From assembly GCA_964355975.1 (NCBI GenBank), contig CAYHFW010000017.1:1-50401 (forward strand): a stretch of DNA of 50,401 nucleotides, written 5' to 3'. The first letter of the stretch is position 1, and each line of letters opens with the position of its first letter. Made by a program: the position numbers and the translations under genes. This stretch comes from F1-60-MAGs104 sp964355975 (GTDB taxonomy: Bacteria; Planctomycetota; Phycisphaerae; Phycisphaerales; SM1A02). The notes beneath the pieces were generated by a model. The model did not search any database. It worked only from the letters and a program-made list of their open reading frames with translations, and was not told where the DNA came from. Of the stretch, positions 1 to 8,167 are shown one piece after another.

Positions 1-2
1 AG

Positions 3-155
3 CTGCGCAGACTTGCTCGGCTCGGGAACTCGCGCGAGCGAAGATTCCGCCGCGCAGACGCAAGTGAGTGGCAACAAGACGGCAAGACGGCAATCCCGCG
101 TGAGCGCGGGCGCGTTCAATCAAGCGTGGACGCAAGCGGCGGCGTCACGCTGTGA
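3..155 (+). CDS. possible 3' end of a truncated CDS (unidentified)
   Basis: Frame 3 is open from the left edge to a TGA at 153-155, 8 bp before the convergent argJ stop. The last residues read ASGGVTL. No family is recognisable in the 50 visible codons. Frame 1 is also open, to 189, but would run into argJ; frame 2 stops at 65-67. A convergent gene ending here fits the tight packing of the window, but the call rests only on an open frame. A small hairpin (CCCGCG/CGCGGG, 95-110) lies inside it. Confidence 0.3.
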   Translation: MRRLARLGNSRERRFRRADASEWQQDGKTAIPRERGRVQSSVDASGGVTL

Positions 156-163
156 GATGCCTG

Positions 164-1399
164 CTAGGTTGTGTAGTCGGCGTTGATCTCAACATAACGC
201 TTGGTGAGTCCGCACGACCAGAAGACATCCGACGCATCTCCCATTGCAAGGTTGATTGCGATGGCGACGGTGTCTGCGGTGAACGCGCGGCGCACCGCCG
301 CAGCATCGCACGTCGTGGGCGCACCATTGGCGAAGAGTTCGATGCCGCCTGTCGAAACGGTTATTGCCTGAGGATTGAATGCGATGCCAGCCCGACCAGC
401 GGCGGCGAGAATGCGTCCCCAATTTGGATCGCCACCAGTGACTGCAGTGCGAACAAGAAGGCTCATCGCGACGGTGCGTGCAACTTGCAGCGCATCGGCG
501 CTGGTTGCTGCGCCGTGCACGCGCACCTCGATGCCACGTTCGAATCCCTCACCATCGCGCACGACCATGAGCGCGAGATCTTGAGCGACCGCGTCAAACG
601 CCGCGCCGAGTTGATCGGCAGGGGGAGTTGCAGCCTTGCCCGATGCGAACGCGAAGACGCTGTCGTTGGTACTTGTGTCGCCGTCCACTGAGATTCGGTG
701 AAATGATCGATCAACGGCGGTGCGCAGGTGCCCGTCGAGTTGCTCTGGAGTGCATGTCGCATCGGTCGCCAACACCGCGATCATCGTGGCCATGTTGGGA
801 TGGATCATCCCAGCGCCCTTCGCAACGCCCGTGACGCGGCATGTGTGCGAACTTTCGCCGTGGGTCCACTCGATGGTTCGCGTTGACCACTTGGGACGCG
901 TGTCTGTTGTCATGATCGCTCTGGCAAATGTCTCGCATGAACCTGGTTGAGCCGAGGCAACGAGCGCGGGGAGCGCACTCTCGATGCGATCGACAGGAAG
1001 TTGCACTCCGATGACGCCCGTTGAGTTTGTGAGCACACGCGTTGCGTCGACACGCAAGTGGGATGCGAGTGCGTCCGTTGCACGCTGTGCGCGCGCGATC
1101 CCCTCGTCGCCAGTGGCGGCGTTGGCGCATCCTGAGTTGATCAGGAGCGCGGCGATCTTTCCCTTTGATGAAGCGAGGTTGGCCTTCGAGAGTTGAACTG
1201 GCGCGGCGCAAATGAGGTTCTTCGTAAAGACCGCAGCTGCAGTGAGTGGCTCTTCACCGATGATGAGAGCGAGATCACGGACGCCTTGCTTCTTGATTCC
1301 CGCAGCAACACCACTCGAAGAGAATCCCTGCGGCCAAGGTGGCGCCTGCGAAAGTGTCGAGGATGTCGGGCGCTCTGCTTCGATTGCGGGAGTCGTCAT
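164..1399 (-). CDS. argJ: arginine biosynthesis bifunctional protein ArgJ (ornithine acetyltransferase)
   Basis: ArgJ moves the acetyl group from N-acetylornithine to glutamate, and in some species also acetylates glutamate from acetyl-CoA, closing the cyclic arginine pathway in the cytosol. The product is 411 aa, normal for the family. The self-cleavage site KGAGMIHPNMATM is visible near residues 194-206, with Thr205 as the expected nucleophile that splits the precursor into alpha and beta chains. NSTGVIG (125-131) is the conserved oxyanion-region motif. The ATG at 1397-1399 was chosen because it forms an ATGA overlap with the argH stop; a longer frame runs upstream inside argH. It is the last gene of the arg operon. 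Because the preceding gene carries a glutamate acetyltransferase domain, ArgJ may be monofunctional here (inference). Confidence 0.95.
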   Translation of the reverse strand: MTTPAIEAERPTSSTLSQAPPWPQGFSSSGVAAGIKKQGVRDLALIIGEEPLTAAAVFTKNLICAAPVQLSKANLASSKGKIAALLINSGCANAATGDEGIARAQRATDALASHLRVDATRVLTNSTGVIGVQLPVDRIESALPALVASAQPGSCETFARAIMTTDTRPKWSTRTIEWTHGESSHTCRVTGVAKGAGMIHPNMATMIAVLATDATCTPEQLDGHLRTAVDRSFHRISVDGDTSTNDSVFAFASGKAATPPADQLGAAFDAVAQDLALMVVRDGEGFERGIEVRVHGAATSADALQVARTVAMSLLVRTAVTGGDPNWGRILAAAGRAGIAFNPQAITVSTGGIELFANGAPTTCDAAAVRRAFTADTVAIAINLAMGDASDVFWSCGLTKRYVEINADYTT

Positions 1400-3309
1400 A
1401 AGGCGGGTGCTCCAAGGGGGAGTGCGCGCGTATCGAGTGTCATCGCAACTTCGTCGCATGCATTGTTTCGCGGGCAGTTGGCGCAATCTTTGAGCACCTT
1501 TTCTGGAAGCGTGCTGACTGAAACAGTCTTGAATCCGCACCGTCCGAAGAATTCTGGAACGCGCGTGAGCACGAAGACCTTCGGTATTCCGAGGTCGCCA
1601 GCCCAGTCGACGAAGTACTTCGTGAGCGAAGTGCCCAGTCCTCCACCTTTCTGGCCTTGCGCAACACCGAGCGAGCGAATCTCAGCGATCTGTGGCGTGT
1701 AGATCCAGAGCGACCCGCACCCTACGACACGATCGCCGCGCACGGCGACCGCGAACTCTGAGAGCGACTCGAGAATCTCATCGCGCGAGCGGGGCAGATG
1801 CTCGCCCTGACGAGCCCAGTGTTCAACGATCGCGCAAATCGCATCGAGATCATTGACCTGCGCTTCACGAATGGTGAATGCGAGTGAAAGATCGTCGTTC
1901 GCGGCAATGGTCTCTGTCGATTCGATTGCGCTGGCGGCGAATTGTTCGCGCGCTGCTGCGACCGACTCTGCGACCTGCTTTGGCGAGGTTCCTCCAAGCA
2001 CATTTCGCTTTGCCACGGCACTGTCGACGGTGAGTGCAACGAATACATCTTGGCGGATGCGCGGCTCAACGATCTGCATCTGGCTGACTGTGAGTTCTTC
2101 GAGCGGCTTCGATTCGAGAATCGCTGCGCGCACGAGACGACCCGCCGAGTGGTGCGCTTCACGAAATGGGATTCCCTGGCCAACGAGGTAGTCGGCGAGT
2201 TCGGTCGCGTTTGAGTATCCACCGCCTGCGGCAATGCGCGCTGCAGCACGGTTGACCGTGAGACCATCGAGCACAGGTGGAATCATCCGCAGGCTCAGAG
2301 AGAGATGCTGCATCGCATCGAAGAGCGGCTCTTTGTCCTCTTGAAGATCTTTGTTGTATGCGAGTGGGAGTCCCTTGAGCACGGTCAAGATGTTCACCAG
2401 ATTCGCGATCTGCCGACCGGTCTTGCCGCGAATCAGCTCGAGCGCATCGGGATTCTTCTTCTGCGGCATGAGGCTTGAGCCACTCGTGACAGACTCGGAG
2501 AGCTCGATGAGCCCAGCTTCGCCCGTCGCGTAGAAGATGAGATCTTCAGCGAGCCTCGAGAGGTGCACCGACGCAAGCGCGCTTGCGGCGAGTGTCTCGA
2601 CAACAAAGTCACGGTCGCTCACCGCATCAAGAGAGTTTGCCGTTGGAGCGGCGAAGCCGAGATCGTGTGCGAGCTGCACGCGGTCAACCGCATACGCAGT
2701 TCCTGCAAGCGCGCCAGAACCAAGCGGGCAGAGACTTGCGCGCGCGGCGGCATCGCTGAATCGCGCGCGGTCGCGGCTGAGCATTTGCACATACGCCATG
2801 CACCAGTGGGCGAAGAGAATCGGCTGCGCACGCTGCAAGTGGGTGTATCCAGGAAAGACGGTCGCGCACTCGCGCTCGGCAAGTGCGACGAGGCTGCGGA
2901 TTGCGCAATCGATTTCTTGCTGACGAAGCGTGAGTTGCTTGAGCGTCCAGAGTCGCAGGTCGGTCGCGACTTGATCATTGCGACTGCGTCCAGTGTGCAA
3001 CTTTTTGCCAAGCGCACCAACGCGTGCAACGAGCTCGCGCTCGACCCACGAGTGCACATCCTCGTCGGTGGCGAGTGTCAAAACAGATGGATTCGCTTCG
3101 CCAAATCGCAAGACCTCATCGAGTGCGTGGATGAGCTGATTCGTCTCGGCGGTTGTCAGAACATCCGCGCGGCCCAGCGCACGCGCCCATGCGACGCTGC
3201 CCTCGATGTCCTCGCGAAACAAGGCGCGATCGAAGGGCAGTGAGTCGTTGAATGTGCGAAAAAGCGGATCGGGAGCCGCCGTAAAACGTCCCGCCCAAGT
3301 CACGCTCAT
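1396..3309 (-). CDS. argH: argininosuccinate lyase fused to a GNAT N-acetylglutamate synthase domain, ArgH(A)
   Basis: A 637-aa fusion. Residues 1 to about 470 are argininosuccinate lyase, which splits argininosuccinate to arginine and fumarate: HTGRSRNDQ at 105-113, GYTHLQRAQP with the catalytic His at 154-163, and the superfamily signature GSSLMPQKKNP at 277-287. Residues 476-637 form a GNAT acetyltransferase with an acetyl-CoA-binding region (GQKGGGLGTSL) and a Cys-rich tail (CANCPRNNACDE) of the kind seen in short ArgA-type N-acetylglutamate synthases. The fusion would join the first and last steps of arginine synthesis in one chain. ArgH(A) fusions are known from some marine gammaproteobacteria; I do not know how common they are in planctomycetes. 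The ATG at 3307-3309 overlaps the argG stop (ATGA), and the stop overlaps argJ in the same way. The GNAT activity is inferred from motifs. Confidence 0.95.
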   Translation of the reverse strand: MSVTWAGRFTAAPDPLFRTFNDSLPFDRALFREDIEGSVAWARALGRADVLTTAETNQLIHALDEVLRFGEANPSVLTLATDEDVHSWVERELVARVGALGKKLHTGRSRNDQVATDLRLWTLKQLTLRQQEIDCAIRSLVALAERECATVFPGYTHLQRAQPILFAHWCMAYVQMLSRDRARFSDAAARASLCPLGSGALAGTAYAVDRVQLAHDLGFAAPTANSLDAVSDRDFVVETLAASALASVHLSRLAEDLIFYATGEAGLIELSESVTSGSSLMPQKKNPDALELIRGKTGRQIANLVNILTVLKGLPLAYNKDLQEDKEPLFDAMQHLSLSLRMIPPVLDGLTVNRAAARIAAGGGYSNATELADYLVGQGIPFREAHHSAGRLVRAAILESKPLEELTVSQMQIVEPRIRQDVFVALTVDSAVAKRNVLGGTSPKQVAESVAAAREQFAASAIESTETIAANDDLSLAFTIREAQVNDLDAICAIVEHWARQGEHLPRSRDEILESLSEFAVAVRGDRVVGCGSLWIYTPQIAEIRSLGVAQGQKGGGLGTSLTKYFVDWAGDLGIPKVFVLTRVPEFFGRCGFKTVSVSTLPEKVLKDCANCPRNNACDEVAMTLDTRALPLGAPAL

Positions 3310-4589
3310 TGAACGACCTGTGGTGTGCAGGCTGCGGATGTGTGTGCGCACGATCGCGGCGACTTGGTTGTCGCGGCGTGTGCGTCGCGCAGCGCGCGGA
3401 TGCGCGTTGGCAACGAGAAGAGCCGAATGAATCCTTCGGCGTGCGTCTGGTCGTAGACCTCATCAACGCCGAATGTCGCGAACTCTTGGCTGTACAGCGA
3501 ATTTGGGCTGCGCCGTCCTGCGACTGTGGCGGTGCCTTTGAAGAGACGCACGCGCACATCGCCATCGAGCACCGCCGCCGCCTTCTTGACGCCTTCCCAG
3601 AGTGTCTCGCGCAGTGGTGTGAACCATGTGCCTTCGTACACAATGCGCGCGAATTGCAGGGCGACCTGCTGCCGCCACTGCAGTGTGTCGCGGTCGTAGC
3701 AGAGTTGTTCGAGTCCGTTGAGCGCTTCGATGAGGATGGTGCCACCCGGCGTCTCGTATGCGCCGCGACTCTTCATTCCGACGAGTCGATTTTCGACGAG
3801 GTCGACACGGCCGACGCCATGCTCACCTCCGATGCGGTTGAGTGTTTCGAGAATCGAGATGCTGTCCATTGGAACTCCGTCGATGGCCGTTGGAAATCCT
3901 GCACGAAATGAAATCATCACTTCGGCGCCAGCGTCGGGTGCGCGGCGTGGATCGCAGGTGAGCATCCACACATCTTCTGGTGGTGCCTTCCATGGATCTT
4001 CGAGGTCGCCTCCCTCGTGGGAGATATGCCACATGTTGGCGTCGCGCGAGTAAATCTTTTCGGCGCTTGCTGCGCATGGGATATTGCGCACTTTCAGGTA
4101 GTCGAGCATTTGCTCGCGGCTCTTGAGGTTCCACAAACGCCAGGGTGCAATCACTGGAAGATGCGGCGCAAGTGCTGCGAATGTGAATTCAAATCTCACT
4201 TGATCGTTGCCCTTTCCGGTGCAGCCGTGGCTGAGCGCATCGCAGCCCTCTTCGAGCGCAACTTCAACTTGCGCGCGCGCGATGATCGGACGCGCAATCG
4301 AGGTTCCCAACAAGTAGCGGCCCTCATAGATCGATCCGGTGACGGCCATTGGATAGGCAAACTCATCAAGGAATGCCTTGCGCAGGTCTTTGATGATGCA
4401 CTTTGTGGCGCCAGAGCGAATCGCTTTCTCTTCGATGCCTTCGAGTTCACGCTTGCCCTGTCCGACGTCAGCAACAACGGCGACGACTTCGCATCCGTAT
4501 GTTTCGACGAGCCAAGGGATGATGCAGGATGTATCGAGACCTCCTGAGTAGGCGAGTGAGACACGGCGGGGTTTGAATGATGTGGTCAT
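3306..4589 (-). CDS. argG: argininosuccinate synthase
   Basis: ArgG condenses citrulline and aspartate with ATP to form argininosuccinate in the cytosol. The product is 427 aa, slightly longer than the usual 400-410. The PP-loop AYSGGLDTS is at residues 13-21, and the nucleotide and citrulline-binding blocks EGRYLLGTSIARP and HGCTGKGNDQVRFE follow. The last 20 or so residues look non-conserved. A ribosome-binding site AAGGAG lies just upstream of the ATG at 4587-4589. A 42-bp gap separates it from argF, and its stop overlaps argH (ATGA). Confidence 0.97.
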   Translation of the reverse strand: MTTSFKPRRVSLAYSGGLDTSCIIPWLVETYGCEVVAVVADVGQGKRELEGIEEKAIRSGATKCIIKDLRKAFLDEFAYPMAVTGSIYEGRYLLGTSIARPIIARAQVEVALEEGCDALSHGCTGKGNDQVRFEFTFAALAPHLPVIAPWRLWNLKSREQMLDYLKVRNIPCAASAEKIYSRDANMWHISHEGGDLEDPWKAPPEDVWMLTCDPRRAPDAGAEVMISFRAGFPTAIDGVPMDSISILETLNRIGGEHGVGRVDLVENRLVGMKSRGAYETPGGTILIEALNGLEQLCYDRDTLQWRQQVALQFARIVYEGTWFTPLRETLWEGVKKAAAVLDGDVRVRLFKGTATVAGRRSPNSLYSQEFATFGVDEVYDQTHAEGFIRLFSLPTRIRALRDAHAATTKSPRSCAHTSAACTPQVVQ

Positions 4590-4631
4590 GAGGGCTCCTT
4601 CGAAGAAAAAAGTGAAACGAATGTCGGTGAG

Positions 4632-5618
4632 TTACAAAGTGGTCGTGGCGTGTGCCTGCAGGGTCGTGCGCCGCGCAATATCTGGGCGCAAGAGTGCGAG
4701 CATGAGTGCGTTCTGAACGTGCATTCTGTTCTCTGCCTGATCGAACACGATTGAAGCGGATGAATCAATGACATCTGCGGTGACCTCTTCGCCGCGCTTC
4801 GCGGGCAGGCAGTGCATGAATCGCGCTTGCGATCCCGCACGTTTCATGAGGGCGGCGTCGACGCGGTAGGGGGTGAGTTGTGCGACCTTCTCGGCAGCAC
4901 GCGCCTCTTCTCCCATCGAGACCCAGACATCTGTGTAAATCGCATCGGCCCCCGCGACTGCGGCAAGATCGTGGGTGCAGACGATGCGTGCTCCGCTGCG
5001 GCAGGCGCGCGCGTCGGCGACCCGCAAGATCTCGGCGGGGGGCCTGCAGGATGGGGGGGTGATCACAGTCATGCGTCCACCAATTGTGGCGATCGTCTCG
5101 ATGAGTGAATGGCAGACGTTGTTGCCGTCGCCGACCCACGCAAGGTGGAGTTGCTCGACTGGGATGCCGCTCTCGACGAGTGTGAACAAGTCTGCGAGCG
5201 CCTGGCAGGGGTGATGCATGTCGCTGAGCGCATTGATGACGGGGACCGAACTTGCGGCAGCGAATCGTTGAAGCAACTGGTGCGATTGGCAGCGAATCGC
5301 AACGACATCGACCCAGCGCGAGAGGTTTCGTGCGTAATCCTCGACCGGTTCGCGCACGCCAATGGGCGACGCTTGGTGGTCGAGAAATGTGACGCCTCCG
5401 CCGAGTTTTTGAAATCCAAGTTCGAACGAGACGCGGGTGCGAAGGGATGGCTTCTCGAAGAGCATCGCGAGTGAGCGTTGCTCAAGAGCGCCTGCATATG
5501 CGGCGTAGTTCGCTTTCATCCGCGCGGCGAGCGCAAAGAGTTCGGCGATTTCAGTCGCCGAGAGATCGACTATCTGCAAGAGGTCGCGCGTCATCAGGAG
5601 TGGTGTTGTGGTTGTCAT
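4632..5618 (-). CDS. argF: ornithine carbamoyltransferase
   Basis: This enzyme transfers the carbamoyl group from carbamoyl phosphate to ornithine to give citrulline. The product is 328 aa, normal length. It has the carbamoyl-phosphate loop EKPSLRTRVSFE (near residues 55-66), the HPCQALADL motif and the ornithine-side HCLPAKRGEEV motif. The HCLP motif favours a true ornithine substrate over N-acetylornithine. The ATG at 5616-5618 was preferred because it makes an ATGA overlap with the argB stop; an in-frame ATG eight codons later is the alternative, and the longer upstream frame lies within argB. Confidence 0.96.
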   Translation of the reverse strand: MTTTTPLLMTRDLLQIVDLSATEIAELFALAARMKANYAAYAGALEQRSLAMLFEKPSLRTRVSFELGFQKLGGGVTFLDHQASPIGVREPVEDYARNLSRWVDVVAIRCQSHQLLQRFAAASSVPVINALSDMHHPCQALADLFTLVESGIPVEQLHLAWVGDGNNVCHSLIETIATIGGRMTVITPPSCRPPAEILRVADARACRSGARIVCTHDLAAVAGADAIYTDVWVSMGEEARAAEKVAQLTPYRVDAALMKRAGSQARFMHCLPAKRGEEVTADVIDSSASIVFDQAENRMHVQNALMLALLRPDIARRTTLQAHATTTL

Positions 5619-6442
5619 CGTGTGCAACTCGCTGTGCTCAGAGAGCCCGTTGGAAGGATTGCCGTGCCAACTCGTTGGCCGGCGACGAGGCGGGTCAGAA
5701 GTGTGGGATCGCGCCACGCGGTGATGATGACGGGGGCGCCAATTGCGCGCGCGGTGGCGAGCGCACCGCGCACCTTTGGAATCATTCCGCCATGAATGAC
5801 TCCTTGCGCGATGCGCGATTCGATCTCAGCTTCGTTGAGCGATTCAATGAGAGCGCCATCGCTGTCAAGCACTCCCGCAACGTCGGTGAGAAAGATGAGC
5901 GCAGTGGCGCCGACGAGGGTCGCGAGCTGCGCGGCGGCATCGTCGGCGTTGATGTTGAGCAGATTTCCATCGCAGGTTGTTGCGATGCTCGAGACGACGG
6001 GCAGATAGCCAGCGCGAAGCAGCGTCTGGATCAGCCGAGGGTTGCCACCAGTGATCTCGCCGACGCATCCTGGATCAAAGTCATACTTGGTTGAAACGCG
6101 CGCGGCCGCTGTCGACCCATCGGCCAGTGAGAGGCCAACGGCGCTGCTGCCACGCGCGAGCAGCAGGGCAACAAGCGTCGAGTTCACCGATCCATTGAGG
6201 ACCGCTGCGATGGCTTCCATGTGCGTCGGAGGCGTCACGCGAATTCCGTCGCGCTTCTCGCTTGTCATGCCGAGTTTCGCGAGGTGTCGGTCGACAGCGC
6301 TGCCGCCGCCGTGCACAATGAGCGCCGAACCAGGATTCGCTTGGTGCATCGCGGCGACGGCGTCGAGCGTCGCATGGAGTGCATTCGCGTCGTCGAGCAG
6401 TGCTCCGCCGAGTTTGATCACATAAAGCGGGGCAGTCGTCAC
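5615..6442 (-). CDS. argB: acetylglutamate kinase
   Basis: ArgB phosphorylates N-acetylglutamate with ATP, the second step of arginine synthesis and often the feedback-controlled one. The product is 275 aa. The amino acid kinase fold shows VIKLGGALL near the N-terminus, HGGGSAVD (44-51), NINADDAAAQLA (around 167-178) and GGMIPKVRGAL near the C-terminus. The start codon is GTG at 6440-6442, overlapping the argC stop in a GTGA. I do not see the N-terminal extension typical of arginine-sensitive hexameric enzymes, so feedback control cannot be judged. Confidence 0.96.
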   Translation of the reverse strand: MTTAPLYVIKLGGALLDDANALHATLDAVAAMHQANPGSALIVHGGGSAVDRHLAKLGMTSEKRDGIRVTPPTHMEAIAAVLNGSVNSTLVALLLARGSSAVGLSLADGSTAAARVSTKYDFDPGCVGEITGGNPRLIQTLLRAGYLPVVSSIATTCDGNLLNINADDAAAQLATLVGATALIFLTDVAGVLDSDGALIESLNEAEIESRIAQGVIHGGMIPKVRGALATARAIGAPVIITAWRDPTLLTRLVAGQRVGTAILPTGSLSTASCTR

Positions 6443-7542
6443 GCGCTCACCTCATTGGCCGTCGCAAGGCTCGAAGTCGCGGTGGATGGCGCTGCGAATC
6501 CGCACGTCTCTGAAAAGCCGAAGCGAATATTGAAACACTGGACCGCTTGTCCGGCGGCACCTTTGAGCAGATTGTCGAGTGCGCTGCAGAGGATGAGGTG
6601 GTGGCGCTTGGCATCAAAGGCCAGTCCGATGTCGCATCGATTGGTCGCTTCAACAGCGGCAACCGATGGCCACTCGCCTGCCTTAAGCAGCGTGACGAAG
6701 GGTTCATGCGCGTACCGCGCATTCAGCACCGCGCGCACATCAGCCTCGCCCGCTGAATCGCGCAGCGTGACATGGATGGTCGAGAGGATGCCTCGATCGA
6801 ATGGGCCGAGGTGCGGTGTAAAAATGATGTCGCTGCCTGTCTCTTGCGCCATCTCTGGTTGGTGGCGGTGCGAGAAGACTCCGTACGGTTGTTGGCTCAC
6901 TTCACAGAACAGACTCTTCAACACGGGCGACCGACCAGCGCCGCTGACACCACTTGTCGAGTCGACGATGATGGGTGCATCGGCAACGAGTCCTGCTTCG
7001 ACGAGCGGGCGAACTGCGAGCACAACACTCGTTGGATAGCACCCTGGAACTGCGATTAGCTGCGCCGTTGAAATCGCATCGCGGTTCAACTCAGCGATGC
7101 CGTACACGGCGTGTTGAAGCAGATCGGCGTGCGCATGCGCGAACGCATAGTGGATTGGATAGGCAGCAGGATCGCGCAGGCGAAATGCGGCCGAGAGATC
7201 GAACACTGTGATGCCACGCGCGCAGAGCGCAGGCGCAAGATCGTGGCTCGCCTCGTGCGGAGTTGCGAGAAAAACCGCATCGGGTTTCAACGCCAAGATC
7301 GCATCTGGTGTTGCAGCGTGCACGAGCAGATCGGTCCAACCCCGAAAGCGCGGAAAGAGTTGGTCGAAGCGCGGCGGATGATCAGCTCGAGCCGCCGAGC
7401 CGAAGAGTCCAACAACTTCAACACCTGTGTGTCTGAGCAAGATGCCCACAATCTCTGCCCCTGAGTAACCAGCGGCGCCAACCACCACGACGCGGCGCGG
7501 AGAGTCGGACGGTGAGTGAAACTGAATAGTGGATCGGTTCAT
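6439..7542 (-). CDS. argC: N-acetyl-gamma-glutamyl-phosphate reductase
   Basis: ArgC reduces N-acetylglutamyl phosphate to the semialdehyde with NADPH. The product is 367 aa. The Rossmann motif VVVGAAGYSGAEIVGILL is at about residues 18-35, and the catalytic cysteine lies in VPGCYPTSVVLAV in the middle of the protein. The ATG at 7540-7542 lies 25 bp after the argR stop; upstream in-frame codons fall inside argR. No strong ribosome-binding site is visible at this start, so translation may depend on coupling to argR. The stop overlaps argB. Confidence 0.95.
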   Translation of the reverse strand: MNRSTIQFHSPSDSPRRVVVVGAAGYSGAEIVGILLRHTGVEVVGLFGSAARADHPPRFDQLFPRFRGWTDLLVHAATPDAILALKPDAVFLATPHEASHDLAPALCARGITVFDLSAAFRLRDPAAYPIHYAFAHAHADLLQHAVYGIAELNRDAISTAQLIAVPGCYPTSVVLAVRPLVEAGLVADAPIIVDSTSGVSGAGRSPVLKSLFCEVSQQPYGVFSHRHQPEMAQETGSDIIFTPHLGPFDRGILSTIHVTLRDSAGEADVRAVLNARYAHEPFVTLLKAGEWPSVAAVEATNRCDIGLAFDAKRHHLILCSALDNLLKGAAGQAVQCFNIRFGFSETCGFAAPSTATSSLATANEVSA

Positions 7543-7567
7543 CTGCGAGTGTCTTAGGGAGTGCCGG

Positions 7568-8074
7568 TTAGCGGCGATCGTTCGCCCGCACACTTGGGCG
7601 ATCCGAGTCGGTCTGCTGCGCGAGTGACTGCAGGTGCTTCACGGTTCGACGTGCCGCTGTGGTCGTCGCGCACGCAACGAAAATGCAATCGTCGCCTGCG
7701 ATGGTGCCAAGAACGCCAGCGAGCGATGCGCGGTCAATCTCGACGGCCAGCGCGCTTGCTTGCCCAGGTGGTGTGTGTGCGATGACCTGCGTACCGCCGC
7801 TTGAGACTTCAAGCAGCAGGCGGCGGGCAGTCGCGGCAAGTGTTGTCGCTGGGGCGGGGGCATGCGCGGCACTGAGAAGGCAGTATCCGCCGGCGGACTT
7901 CACAACTCCCAATTCAGTGAGATCGCGCGAAAGAGTTGTTTGGGTTGTGGCAACGCCAACACGCGCAAGGTGCTGCGCGAGATCGAGTTGGCTTGAAATC
8001 TTTCCAGATTCAATCAACTTGATGATGTGTCGGTGGCGCTGTGCCTTTCCGACGATGACGGCCATGCTTTTCAT
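7568..8074 (-). CDS. argR: arginine repressor
   Basis: A 168-aa ArgR/AhrC-family regulator. The N-terminal winged helix carries the recognition segment TTQTTLSRDLTELGV (residues 43-57). The C-terminal hexamerisation and arginine-binding domain shows the conserved GTIAGDDCIFVA block near residue 123. With arginine bound it would repress its own operon through the ARG-box-like sites directly upstream. It is the first gene of argRCBFGHJ, an order that makes the circuit autoregulatory. Either the ATG at 8072-8074 or the one three codons later (8063-8065) could be the start; the first lies only 8 bp past the -10 box, which suggests a nearly leaderless message. Confidence 0.94.
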   Translation of the reverse strand: MKSMAVIVGKAQRHRHIIKLIESGKISSQLDLAQHLARVGVATTQTTLSRDLTELGVVKSAGGYCLLSAAHAPAPATTLAATARRLLLEVSSGGTQVIAHTPPGQASALAVEIDRASLAGVLGTIAGDDCIFVACATTTAARRTVKHLQSLAQQTDSDRPSVRANDRR

Positions 8075-8076
8075 GA

Positions 8077-8090
8077 CGCATTATTATGCA
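8077..8090 (-). promoter_or_regulatory. ARG box 2 (weaker ArgR operator)
   Basis: Read on the minus strand, TGCATAATAATGCG matches 11 of 14 positions of the ARG-box core. Its centre lies 20 bp from that of box 1, the one-face spacing expected for paired boxes bound by an ArgR hexamer. It overlaps the -10 box. Confidence 0.5.
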
Positions 8091-8111
8091 CTCGACTGAA
8101 TAAAAAGTCAA
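8083..8111 (-). promoter_or_regulatory. sigma70-type promoter of the arg operon
   Basis: On the minus strand, TTGACT (8106-8111) is followed after exactly 17 bp by CATAAT (8083-8088). These are close matches to the housekeeping -35 and -10 boxes at ideal spacing. The predicted transcription start, about 7 nt past the -10, falls near 8076, almost on the argR start codon. Both ARG-box-like sites overlap this promoter. Confidence 0.75.
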
Positions 8112-8113
8112 GT
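8095..8113 (+). promoter_or_regulatory. ARG box 1 (ArgR operator)
   Basis: ACTGAATAAAAAGTCAAGT matches 16 of 19 positions of the Bacillus-type ARG box, and its core TGAATAAAAAGTCA matches 13 of 14 positions of the E. coli-type core TGAATWWWWATTCA. It covers the -35 box, so bound ArgR would block RNA polymerase. Confidence 0.7.
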
Positions 8114-8167
8114 GCACTTTGCATAGACCGCCCACGCCCGACTCACACCTCTTCAGGCGCGTGTTGC

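Noticed and set aside
152..691. A 179-codon plus-strand frame opposite argJ
   Set aside because: It is a shadow of argJ, with no domain and a Cys/Arg-rich composition.
5616..5717. A longer ArgF with 33 extra residues
   Set aside because: The extension lies within argB coding sequence and is not family-like. The ATGA overlap marks the start.
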